This document shows, one piece after another, positions 27,668-36,195 of a stretch of 64,000 nt of DNA. A program made the translations under genes and the position numbers. The notes under the pieces were generated by a model. It did no database searches. It had not been told where the DNA came from and saw only the letters and a program-made list of their open reading frames with translations. The stretch is from NCBI GenBank assembly GCA_025462885.1, contig JAOAPN010000004.1:248001-312000 (forward strand), read 5' to 3'. The stretch comes from Acidobacteriaceae bacterium. GTDB taxonomy: Bacteria > Acidobacteriota > Terriglobia > Terriglobales > Acidobacteriaceae. Positions within the stretch are counted from its first letter, which is position 1. Each line of letters starts with the position of its first letter.

Positions 27668-28831
27668 ATGGAAGTTTCCGAGCTTCATCAGCGGCAGCCA
27701 ACCGAGACTGAGAATGGGATCGAGGTCAAGCCCAAGGGTGAATCCGCCCGTCACTACCTTGCGCTGGACGGCTTACGTGGAATCGCGATTTTGCTCGTGT
27801 TCTTCTATCATTTCGGCGGCGGACAGCACAGTTCGAAACTGCTGATTCGGACCTGGTCCAGCCTCGCTGACACGGGATGGATGGGCGTCGATCTCTTCTT
27901 TGTACTCTCGGGATTTCTCATCACTGGCATCCTGTTCGACACCGCTCATAAGAGCCACAAGGTTAAGAATTTCTACGCACGCCGGTCGCTCAGAATCTTT
28001 CCGCTCTACTACGGCGTCCTGTTCGCGTTTCTGCTGCTGACGCCGGTCCTGGACCTTCACTGGAAGGCCGGGCACCTTCTCTACTTCGTTTATCTCTCCA
28101 ATATGATGCCCGTCTTCACTCCGGGCCTCGCATCGCCCGGCCACAACATGATGGTCGGCCATCTATGGTCGCTGGCTGTGGAAGAGCAGTTCTACCTGGT
28201 GTGGCCGTTCATCGTATGGTGGGTCAAAGATCGCAAGAAGCTGTTGTGGGTATGCTTCGGGATCATGGTAGCGGCATTCCTGCTGCGCGTAATTCTCGTC
28301 TCCAGGGGAGTCGGCTTTGGCTACATCTTTCCCATCCTTCCAACGCGTATCGACACGCTGGTTTGTGGAGGGGCTGCCGCACTGCTGGTCAGAGGGCCTT
28401 CGCCTGAACGCTTGCCGATTAGGACCACCCTGTTCCTCTCCGGAATAGGGGCACTCGCCGTGCTGCTGATCATGAGGCTCAGCACTTTTGGCAACCAGGT
28501 TCTAGCGACCGTCGGCTATACGATCTTCGCTATCTTCTTCGCGGGTCTGGTGCTGTGCGCTCAACAGGGTCGAGGCTGGATCGCCCCAATTGGACGGCTA
28601 TCTTTTCTTCGCTTCTTTGGCCGCTACAGCTATGGACTGTACATGTATCACGGCCTGCTGTTTGTTGCGCTCGTCTCCTTCGCCCATCCGATTCAGCGGT
28701 ATGTACACTCGGAGCTTCTGGGAGGAGCGATCCTGGTTGGTTCCGCGCTCGGCATCACGATAGCCGTAGCCATGTTGAGCTACCACTACTTCGAGGCACC
28801 TATCCTGAAGTTGAAGAAGCGGTTCGCATAG
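27668..28831 (+). CDS. Acyltransferase-3 family (OafA-like) membrane protein
   Basis: The 387-residue protein has the family start YLALDGLRGIAILLVFFYHF with the conserved His, WMGVDLFFVLSGFLIT, and the basic motif RRSLRIFPLYY. The central HLWSLAVEEQFYLVWPFI is a strong match to the OafA group. About ten membrane helices and no extra domain. The ATG at 27668 has AGAAGG seven bases before it and is preferred over a GTG six bases upstream. It is the last rightward gene of the export group and converges with the next acyltransferase, 8 bases apart. Confidence 0.92.
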   Translation: MEVSELHQRQPTETENGIEVKPKGESARHYLALDGLRGIAILLVFFYHFGGGQHSSKLLIRTWSSLADTGWMGVDLFFVLSGFLITGILFDTAHKSHKVKNFYARRSLRIFPLYYGVLFAFLLLTPVLDLHWKAGHLLYFVYLSNMMPVFTPGLASPGHNMMVGHLWSLAVEEQFYLVWPFIVWWVKDRKKLLWVCFGIMVAAFLLRVILVSRGVGFGYIFPILPTRIDTLVCGGAAALLVRGPSPERLPIRTTLFLSGIGALAVLLIMRLSTFGNQVLATVGYTIFAIFFAGLVLCAQQGRGWIAPIGRLSFLRFFGRYSYGLYMYHGLLFVALVSFAHPIQRYVHSELLGGAILVGSALGITIAVAMLSYHYFEAPILKLKKRFA

Positions 28832-28839
28832 GCTGTAAC

Positions 28840-30036
28840 CTACGTAATGTTTGTTACGGCTTCAGAATCACGAACCGCTACCTTCTTCGCCGACGACATT
28901 CCCAAGCGACGCTCGATCCATCGGCGAACCGAGTCGGTCTTGAACTCTGTCAACGCAGCGACTCCGTACGAGTACAGCATCGTGACCAGCAGCAATCCGA
29001 ATCCCATCGCAATAGCTTTTGCATCTGGAAACCATCGCTTGGTTCCTATCAGGAGAGAGGCTGCCAGCAGCAGCACCGGCTGGTGGACGACGTACAGCGT
29101 ATAAGAGAAGCGGGACAGACCGCGTGAGCTCCTCGTGAAGTATCCAGACTTATCCGCTTCATCTTTCGCCGACAACATTATCCAGAGGAAGATGACGGTC
29201 AGGATGGCGAAGATGTAGTCCTGCGCAAGCAGCGGCCACCGGTCTACTCGCGAGAAGACGAAGACAAGTGGGACATAGATGATTGAGGCGAGCCATCGCA
29301 CGGCGCGGCTTAGATGTGGGGCCGGAACCAGTGTCAGCGCCATCCCAAGGAGCCATACCGGGAACATCGGCAGGATGGCGCTCCTCACAAACCACGCGGC
29401 CAAAAAGAAGCCTGCAACACACAAGCCGCGAGTCCGCCACGAGAACTCGCGGCGAAGAGCGATCAATCCAAGCGGAAAGAGGATGTAGTACCAGAATTCA
29501 TAGGACAGACTCCATAAGGGTCCGTCCGAACCGTAGGTCGGCACGAGCATTGGATGCAGGAAGAACAGGTTTCCGAAGAACGCCTTCACAGTCTGCAATT
29601 GACTGATGTCGCCTGTCTCGTAGAAGGGAATGATCCCGTGATAGAGCAGGCTATGGGTTCGCAGCCCGATCGAATCCCAAAAGAAGCAGAGGAGCAAGCC
29701 GGGTATCAGGACGATCCAGAGACGCACGAAGCGATGGAGGAGATAGACCTTCCAACTCCACTTCTTTTCACGGAGCATCCGCCAAACACTTCCGCCGACT
29801 AGATATCCGCTGAGTACGAAGAAAAGAACGACTGCCTGATGCCCACCCGATGTGAGCACATAGGGAATAGCCAGAATCCTGGAGGCACCTTGATGAATGG
29901 CCTCAGGATAATCCATCAAAAGCATATTCCGCAGATGAACCGATAAGACGAGCAGTGCCGCCGAGCCCCGCACGAGATCAAGCAGAACAGAAGCCGTCGT
30001 ATCAGTAAAGCGAACTTTGTCGCCGGTATCTGCCAT
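28840..30036 (-). CDS. Acyltransferase-3 family membrane protein
   Basis: The 398-residue protein begins after a short polar stretch with VLLDLVRGSAALLVLSVHLR, has HQAVVLFFVLSGYLVGGSVW and HRFVRLWIVLIPGLLL, and a later GPLWSLSYEFWYYILFPLGL, the variant of the OafA central motif seen in this subgroup. It resembles the protein at 31744-32988 closely in layout (both have VLSGYLVGGSV and the WSL-EFWYY segment), so the two are probably paralogues. It is the last gene of a leftward series of acyltransferases around the polymerase gene. Confidence 0.9.
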   Translation of the reverse strand: MADTGDKVRFTDTTASVLLDLVRGSAALLVLSVHLRNMLLMDYPEAIHQGASRILAIPYVLTSGGHQAVVLFFVLSGYLVGGSVWRMLREKKWSWKVYLLHRFVRLWIVLIPGLLLCFFWDSIGLRTHSLLYHGIIPFYETGDISQLQTVKAFFGNLFFLHPMLVPTYGSDGPLWSLSYEFWYYILFPLGLIALRREFSWRTRGLCVAGFFLAAWFVRSAILPMFPVWLLGMALTLVPAPHLSRAVRWLASIIYVPLVFVFSRVDRWPLLAQDYIFAILTVIFLWIMLSAKDEADKSGYFTRSSRGLSRFSYTLYVVHQPVLLLAASLLIGTKRWFPDAKAIAMGFGLLLVTMLYSYGVAALTEFKTDSVRRWIERRLGMSSAKKVAVRDSEAVTNIT

Positions 30037-30170
30037 AGGGAATGAGGAGGACGCTTCCTAAATATTAGCCCACGCAGTTGGAGCCAGCAAGAATGGAGAC
30101 CGGCTCAAGAACGAAAATAAAATGTCGAACAGCAGCAGTCGCTAAGTTCGATTGAATACCTACGAAGGCC

Positions 30171-31661
30171 CTAAAGTCTCTGCGAGCTTAGCGGTTGAGC
30201 GAGCCCCGGTGCGTCCAGCGACGAAGACTTCCGGACCAGAGACCCGATGCAAAACCAGACGAAAGGAGCGGTCGAGTACTGTCCCAGAGCTAGCCATCCG
30301 CCGAACAACGCGGCGAGACAACCGACGTAGGCAAGACTCATGATGAGTGATCCCTTCCGCACGTATAGAAACGCAAGGCGAAACACTTTGTAGATGATGA
30401 ACAGATAAAGGAAGCCGCCAACGAATCCCATCGTGATGAAGGCATCGCTGATGTCGACCTCAGAAGAGCCGGTGGTCGCTCCTCCGGTCGTGAATTTTCC
30501 TGCGCCCAGCGTAACTGCACCGATGCCCGTCCCGATGGGATAGGTGAAGCCCTTGACGATACCGCCGACGAAGATCTGCCAGTGAACTCCTGCCGTGGAA
30601 GATTTTGCTTCCAAAGGATTGGCAAGTCCCTTGGTTACGTGCTGCGTTGCAATCTCTGCGGTGGTAGATTTTTTGGTAGTTGTGCCGGTATCGTCCCCGC
30701 CAGCCTGGGAGGCAGAGTACATCGTAAGTCCAAAGCCGAGTACCAGGGCAAAGATAAGTCGCGGCAGCCAGTTTCGACCGCCCTTGCTGCGTACCGCCCA
30801 GATCATCGCGGATGCAAAGAGCAGCTTGACGATGAGACCGCGAGACGACGCCAGGATCGAAGCCGCTATCAGGATGGGAAGTAGAAGCACATACGTTCTA
30901 CGACCGGCGAAGATGGCCGCCATCACGCAAACACTCGCAATGAGGAGGGTACTTGCGAACTCGGATGCCCCGGTGGAAAAGCCGAACGAACGTAAGTGGC
31001 CAGCGGTATAAATGTATTGGCTGCCAAGCTTCAGAGCCCAGGCCTTCTCCCAGGGGAAGAAGCCGATGTAGGCCTGCGCGACGCCAAGCAGACCGTCAAG
31101 AATTCCGATAGGGAGGAAGACACGGTAGAAGAGCAAAAACATCATGCGATCGGTAGCGTAGTTCCTGGCAATCCAGAACCAGAAGATCGGAATGATGTAG
31201 AACAGCGCTCCCGAAAATCCCACGACGATTGATCCCTGGCGCGGGTTGAACATCTCCACGATCATGATCGCCATCAGCGCGAGCAACGCCTTCGACAAAG
31301 TGTCGGAGACCTTCAAACGCAGAAGCAATGGTATCGCCAGGTAGACCGCAAAGAGAGGGCCAACCAACAGCATGAGATCCAGTCCAGCAGAGGCAGGAGC
31401 GACTGTGTCCAGAATCCGGCGAATGTCCCCAAGGGTCAAAAGAAAGGCGAAGGTAGCAACGATGCCCATCGTCCGGTCGCGCATCCAGATCAGAATCAGT
31501 GCGCCGAGAAACATGAAGGCAACGAGAATTCTGGTTTGGTTATGTAAGAACAGGTAGGAAGCGGGAATCAGAAAAGCAACGCCCGTCAGCCAGACGTCCA
31601 CGGGAAATCGAGCCGTGAACGGCAGTCTGTTGACGCTCGCATTGGAGAGATTCGTGCTCAT
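30171..31661 (-). CDS. Wzy-like polysaccharide polymerase / O-antigen ligase family membrane protein
   Basis: The 496-residue protein is almost wholly hydrophobic with about 12 predicted helices. A large periplasmic loop between residues of the late third (GDDTGTTTKKSTTAEIATQH to TTGSSEVDISDAF) carries a pattern typical of Wzy/O-antigen ligases, including YPIGTGIGAVTLGAG. It should join lipid-linked repeat units in the periplasm. The position inside the EPS locus, between acyltransferase genes, supports this. These proteins have low sequence conservation, so a ligase role or another transmembrane role cannot be excluded. Confidence 0.78.
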   Translation of the reverse strand: MSTNLSNASVNRLPFTARFPVDVWLTGVAFLIPASYLFLHNQTRILVAFMFLGALILIWMRDRTMGIVATFAFLLTLGDIRRILDTVAPASAGLDLMLLVGPLFAVYLAIPLLLRLKVSDTLSKALLALMAIMIVEMFNPRQGSIVVGFSGALFYIIPIFWFWIARNYATDRMMFLLFYRVFLPIGILDGLLGVAQAYIGFFPWEKAWALKLGSQYIYTAGHLRSFGFSTGASEFASTLLIASVCVMAAIFAGRRTYVLLLPILIAASILASSRGLIVKLLFASAMIWAVRSKGGRNWLPRLIFALVLGFGLTMYSASQAGGDDTGTTTKKSTTAEIATQHVTKGLANPLEAKSSTAGVHWQIFVGGIVKGFTYPIGTGIGAVTLGAGKFTTGGATTGSSEVDISDAFITMGFVGGFLYLFIIYKVFRLAFLYVRKGSLIMSLAYVGCLAALFGGWLALGQYSTAPFVWFCIGSLVRKSSSLDAPGLAQPLSSQRL

Positions 31662-31743
31662 TCTGTACTGGCCTTTGCAACTCGATTCGGGAAGATTCTG
31701 GTCGTTTCAATGACGAATGGAGCGCTGTCAGTCATTCCTATTA

Positions 31744-32988
31744 TCATGCACTGCGAGGGCTGCGGGGTTGCCGTTCCCGTTCGAAAATCCAAGTGCGAAT
31801 CGTGTCAGTCTTAGCCTCGAAGATCCACCACAAGCCATAGATCAACAGAAGGATCATGAAATCGCTTGCCAAGTAGATGGCCACATTCTTCGGGGTGTAT
31901 GTCCAGCGCCGCCACGGAGAGTTGAGCAGACCACACACAAACATCGCCATGGGGAGATGGAAAAGATAAAGGGTATAGGAGATACGTGAAAAGAACCCTG
32001 TGACGGTTTTGTACAGGCCATCGCTTGCCGGTGCTGTCTGCTGCACGACGGCCCAGAGCAGCAGCGCCGTCAGTACGCCAATAAGATAGTCGGCGGGAAC
32101 TGCCTGAAAATGAAGCAGGCGCACTCCAACCATTCCGGTAAGCAGCAGAAGTCCGAAGACGGCGGAAAGTCTCTTTGCCTGCTTCACAGAGAACCTCCGT
32201 GGCAACATGCTCACCAAGGCTCCGAAGACCCAGACAGGGAAAAGGATCGCGATATGCCGACCAACGAATACCAGCAAGACACACGCCGCCAGAACGCAGG
32301 CAATCCGCAGTGCCCATCCCCGTTTCGTGGCCCATGCCAGGGCCAGCAGGGGGAAGACCAGGTAGTACCAGAATTCGTTGACCAGACTCCAGATGGAAGC
32401 GTTCGTCCCCGGATAAGGCACCAGGATGCTCTCGAGGAAGAGAGCATTCCCCAGCATGACCGAAGGTTGAAGCCGACCCACGAGATTGGCTAATGTCCCC
32501 AGCCCCATACCCTCTGGTGCGGTGTAGATGCTGGCTGGACCGAAGAGGTGAATGCCCACATAATCAAGCGCCACGCCGATGAGGATTGCCGGAATCAGAA
32601 CGACATACAGGCGGGTGATTCGTTTCGTCAGGTAGACACGCCACGACCACTGCGCGGTTCGGAGCGAGCGAAGGACGCTTCCGCCTACGAGATAGCCGCT
32701 CAGTACGAAGAAGATGACGACTGCTTCGCTGGCAAACTTGATCTCGCCATAGTTCTCGGCAGGCGCTGTAGTTCGAACGGCGGCTTGCTGCACCTCTAAT
32801 GGAATTGGCGGCGGCCCCTGAAGCGCGGAGGGGAAATAGAGGGCGCGGGTGTGATTGGCAAAGACAATCAGCGCTGCGGCACCACGAAGTGCATCCAGAT
32901 GAACCGAGCCCTCGGACGGCTTGCTGATCGAAACTTTCGGAGTTGCCACGGTCAGATCTGCTCCGTACGTAGGACATCGAAGAGGCAT
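31744..32988 (-). CDS. Acyltransferase-3 family membrane protein
   Basis: The 414-residue protein has VHLDALRGAAALIVFANHTR, AVVIFFVLSGYLVGGSVLRS, TKRITRLYVVLIPAILIG and SIWSLVNEFWYYLVFPLL. It appears paralogous to the protein at 28840-30036. The ATG at 32986-32988 lies in the arm of a hairpin (separate entry); a GTG 13 codons further in (VATPKVSIS) preceded by GGAGCAG is an alternative start. It lies 82 bases upstream of the polymerase gene and probably in one unit with it. Confidence 0.9.
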   Translation of the reverse strand: MPLRCPTYGADLTVATPKVSISKPSEGSVHLDALRGAAALIVFANHTRALYFPSALQGPPPIPLEVQQAAVRTTAPAENYGEIKFASEAVVIFFVLSGYLVGGSVLRSLRTAQWSWRVYLTKRITRLYVVLIPAILIGVALDYVGIHLFGPASIYTAPEGMGLGTLANLVGRLQPSVMLGNALFLESILVPYPGTNASIWSLVNEFWYYLVFPLLALAWATKRGWALRIACVLAACVLLVFVGRHIAILFPVWVFGALVSMLPRRFSVKQAKRLSAVFGLLLLTGMVGVRLLHFQAVPADYLIGVLTALLLWAVVQQTAPASDGLYKTVTGFFSRISYTLYLFHLPMAMFVCGLLNSPWRRWTYTPKNVAIYLASDFMILLLIYGLWWIFEAKTDTIRTWIFERERQPRSPRSA

Positions 32989-33008
32989 GAGCCTGTCGAA
33001 GGCTCATG
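32986..33008 (-). promoter_or_regulatory. Hairpin enclosing the start codon of the acyltransferase gene
   Basis: CATGAGCC and GGCTCATG form a perfect 8-base inverted repeat around a 7-base loop (TGTCGAA on the plus strand). In the leftward transcript the AUG start sits in the 3' arm, so folding could hide it. The sequence also resembles a widespread palindromic repeat (CTTCGACAGGCTCA type), so it may be only a dispersed repeat. Confidence 0.45.
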
Positions 33009-33147
33009 AGCCGACAATCCAATGTCAAAGGTTTGCATCAGTCCTATTGTATCTTTCTGGATCAGCGTTGGGCGCAATCCGAACATGGTTTGCGCGACTC
33101 GAAAACCATCATGCGTCGATGTACCGTAGATTTTTTGCTGCGGTAAT

Positions 33148-34422
33148 TTAGATTGTTTCGTGAATTACACGAACGGAAGTTGTACTTGCTGTTCCATCTT
33201 TGCGGGACGGCCACCAGGCAGACTCGAGACTAGCCCGCAGGGACAGTGAGGGCTTCTCCACAAGCCAGAATGAGAATTCGGCTGCGGCCAGCGCATAAAG
33301 ATAACCGTAGGGCAACAACGAAAGATGCTGTGACATAAACATTTGCTGCCAAAGATAGAGGCTGTACGACAGCACGCCAATATGGCGGATGACTCGATTG
33401 TTGAACAGGAAAAGCAGGACGCGATTCTTCGTGCCGATCAGAAAGAGCAGCATTCCGCCGATGCAGATCGCTGTAATGGTAGGGCTGATCGCGATGGCAA
33501 AGACTCCGGCGGGCCGCTTTGGAAGAGCAGCCGTCACCATCGGATTGACATAAAAAGCGATAAACACCATCACGCTTACCGTCCAGCCATTCACGTACTT
33601 GTGTTGCCACTGGTCCCACTTGCCCTGGTGCTTCAGGAGCGCAAGAAGACATCCCACCATCATTGTGTCGATCCACCCTTGAACCATGTAAAACTCATGC
33701 CCGCGAAGACTTGGGAGCACAAAATAGAACAAGACTCGCACCAATGGCATCAGCACGACCATCAACGCACTCGCCTGGATTAATCTGTCGCGGCGGTGAA
33801 GAGCGACGAATACGAATGGCCATATCAGGTAAAACTGCTCTTCAATACTCAGAGACCAGGTGTGAGTAATAAAGTAGCCATGAGCGCTTGGATAGTAGGC
33901 CCAGGTATAGGTGAGAGAGGCGATAAAACTGCGCACATCTTGCGGGATAATATGCGCGGCCCACAAGATGCCCATTACCAGTAGAAGAAAATAAAACGGC
34001 GGGAAGATTCGCATCGTCCGTCGGAAATAAAAATGCTTCAGCGAGACGGTTCCGGTCTTGCTGAACTCGCGTAGAAGCAGCGTAGTGATGAGGTATCCAC
34101 TGATAACGAAAAAGACCGCCACCCCGTGGTAGCCGTTGCCTATGACCGATTGGAAGATAGAATTCTGCGTCATCGAAGCTGGCAGATACCAACTGGAGTG
34201 GGCGAAGATGACCAGCAGGATCGCGAGTGCTCTGAGACCGTCCAGGGAAGGAATATTGCGACTGACTCCGCCTGCCTCCGGCAACTTTCGCTGCGAGGGA
34301 TCGCTGGCAGTCTTCAGTAGACTTTTCTCCACCTTCAACTTTCCTTTCGAATACCACTCGGCTACAACTTTTAGGGCATTCAGCCCTGCGCCTTGGAACT
34401 TCTGCCAGAAATCTCCAGGCAT
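33148..34422 (-). CDS. Acyltransferase-3 family (OafA-like) membrane protein
   Basis: The 424-residue protein has an N-terminal cytoplasmic extension of about 55 residues, then IPSLDGLRALAILLVIFAHS with the family His, YHGVAVFFVISGYLIT, and RRTMRIFPPFYFLLL. The central THTWSLSIEEQFYLIWPFVF is typical. A charged C-terminal tail of about 25 residues follows the last helix. It is preceded by another leftward acyltransferase and followed after 159 bases by a third, forming a tight series. The start is taken at the first ATG; no strong ribosome-binding site is visible. Confidence 0.92.
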   Translation of the reverse strand: MPGDFWQKFQGAGLNALKVVAEWYSKGKLKVEKSLLKTASDPSQRKLPEAGGVSRNIPSLDGLRALAILLVIFAHSSWYLPASMTQNSIFQSVIGNGYHGVAVFFVISGYLITTLLLREFSKTGTVSLKHFYFRRTMRIFPPFYFLLLVMGILWAAHIIPQDVRSFIASLTYTWAYYPSAHGYFITHTWSLSIEEQFYLIWPFVFVALHRRDRLIQASALMVVLMPLVRVLFYFVLPSLRGHEFYMVQGWIDTMMVGCLLALLKHQGKWDQWQHKYVNGWTVSVMVFIAFYVNPMVTAALPKRPAGVFAIAISPTITAICIGGMLLFLIGTKNRVLLFLFNNRVIRHIGVLSYSLYLWQQMFMSQHLSLLPYGYLYALAAAEFSFWLVEKPSLSLRASLESAWWPSRKDGTASTTSVRVIHETI

Positions 34423-34597
34423 CGGTTTCAGCGAAAGAGATGAGCAAAACGAATGTGCCGTAATATGACCTTGCCTGATTCAGCAATCTTTAGCCAGCCT
34501 ATCACGACGCTTCTCAAATCCGGGAGACGAAGCATGGACTGGAACCGCGGTCATAATTTGTGCTTTAGCGGCTCGATGAGGGCCGAGGCAAAAGCAG

Positions 34598-35728
34598 TTA
34601 CTGGGCCATAGAACTGCGGAGCGTTCCCTCGGTATCTTTCGCGGAAGCGTAGTCCAGAATCTTCCTTCTTGCAGCATTTTCGAAGAAAATAAAGCTGCAG
34701 ATGCTGAGTGCAATCGCAGTCAGCAAAAAGCCGATGTAGTGCGATCGAACTCCCCCAAGCCCGAAGGCCTGAAAGACCTGCCACAGGGGGATGTGAATAA
34801 GATACAGAGCAAAACTGGCCTCTCCCAGAAGTACAGGCAGTCGAGCAGACAGCAGACCGCCTATGACAGAAGGGTTGCTGGAGAGCGCCAGAATAATGCC
34901 TACAAACAAGGGTGCCAGAAAGATTCCAATCAGAATTGGACTTGGTATCGGAAGCTTTGCGTAACAGGTCGCGCAGAAGAGAGCTGCACACAGCAGGAGC
35001 AGCGGTAGGGCCATCCTGTGGAGTGCAGAGCGGTAGCGCTCGCTTCGCAACGCGGAGAGATGTACCTTGCCCGCCACAATGCCGAGGATGAACTCGCTGG
35101 AGCGCAGCAGAGGCATGTTGTACGCAAAATCGTTCTTCAGTCCAGCACGGTAAAGCAGCAGCAGGAGTGCTAGCGTCCCCAGATACAACACCATACCGAA
35201 GGCAGCCGCGGACCGCGCCCGCATCTTCCAGACAAATACTCCGACGATGGGGAAGATGGCATAGAAGAATGCTTCGTCCGACAACGACCAACTAGGAAAA
35301 TTAATGGCGTTGAAAGCCTGGGACCAGCCCTGCAACAGAAATACGTCCAGAAAAAAGTTTACTGAGGTCTTCCAGATGGACGTGGCCCAGCTATAGCGCG
35401 CGACGCGATCCAGAAGTATCTGCGGTGTGTCCAGCACCAGGATGACAAAGAATAGGGGATAGACGCGGGCAAAACGTGCCATCCAGAAGCGTTTCTTATC
35501 CAGTGGCCCTTCTTTTACAAGATAAACGGTAGCCAGAATGTAGCCTGAAAGCACAAAAAAGAAGGACACCGAGGCCCCGCCGAGCGAGAGAAACGTCTTG
35601 AACCAGCGCGGAATCGAAAATCCAGAATCGTAGGCAGTGTGAAACAGGATGACATACAGGGCCGCAAGAAATCGGGCCGAAGTAAGAGGTGCGACTTTAG
35701 ACTTCCCAATCTTCAAAGAAACCCTCAT
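34598..35728 (-). CDS. Acyltransferase-3 family membrane protein
   Basis: The 376-residue protein has APLTSARFLAALYVILFHTA, GASVSFFFVLSGYILATVYL and the basic motif MARFARVYPLFFVIL. The central segment FPSWSLSDEAFFYAIFPIVG is a variant seen in a subgroup of these enzymes. About ten helices. It is the first gene of the leftward acyltransferase/polymerase series; the region upstream (to 36195) is a divergent promoter region. Confidence 0.9.
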   Translation of the reverse strand: MRVSLKIGKSKVAPLTSARFLAALYVILFHTAYDSGFSIPRWFKTFLSLGGASVSFFFVLSGYILATVYLVKEGPLDKKRFWMARFARVYPLFFVILVLDTPQILLDRVARYSWATSIWKTSVNFFLDVFLLQGWSQAFNAINFPSWSLSDEAFFYAIFPIVGVFVWKMRARSAAAFGMVLYLGTLALLLLLYRAGLKNDFAYNMPLLRSSEFILGIVAGKVHLSALRSERYRSALHRMALPLLLLCAALFCATCYAKLPIPSPILIGIFLAPLFVGIILALSSNPSVIGGLLSARLPVLLGEASFALYLIHIPLWQVFQAFGLGGVRSHYIGFLLTAIALSICSFIFFENAARRKILDYASAKDTEGTLRSSMAQ

Positions 35729-36195
35729 GCACTCTCTTCATCGAAGTAGGATTGCGTGCTCCGGGGACGATCGTGGAGCGCTTGCTCCGATCATATCGCC
35801 GACGTCATGCAGCACCCTTTTAAGGTCCGAAACATTAGTGTAGCGGTTCGCAAATTATGGAGCGACTCATCAAAGGTTGTATGCGCCGCCCAATGGTATA
35901 TCTCGAATGCAGATAGTATCAGTCCCATTAATCGAGGAACTGAGGGATCTCCACACGGCGCACTTCCGCCGAAGTTCCCCTCCGGAGAGATGACAGCACA
36001 AGTTCTCATTTTGAGACAAAACTTCCCCGGGGGCGGCGTGTTAATTACTGAACACCGTACGTTCCATGGGGACGACGCTGAGAGCAGGGGTGTCTGACAT
36101 AACATTACTTCAGGCAAGCTCACGTGTCAGACTCGCATTGAGCGGATAAAGACGATCCAACTCGGGTCAGAAGCGTTTCGATCAAAAGGTGTCAA
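35729..36195. other. Divergent promoter region of the acyltransferase series and the secreted beta-helix gene
   Basis: This 467-base region contains no gene. It contains the second copy of the TGAGACAAA-type palindrome at 36001-36023. AAAAGG a few bases before the ATG at 36196 is the ribosome-binding sequence of the beta-helix gene. Confidence 0.5.
36001..36023. promoter_or_regulatory. Operator-like palindrome, second copy
   Basis: TCTCA, then TTT, then TGAGA form a symmetric core, followed by CAAAACT. Compared with the site at 11920-11940 and its following bases, 19 of 20 positions agree (TCTCA, A or T, TTTGAGACAAAACT). It lies 173 bases before the beta-helix gene; the first copy lies 184 bases before its gene. 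Similar spacing supports a shared upstream activator site. Confidence 0.5.
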
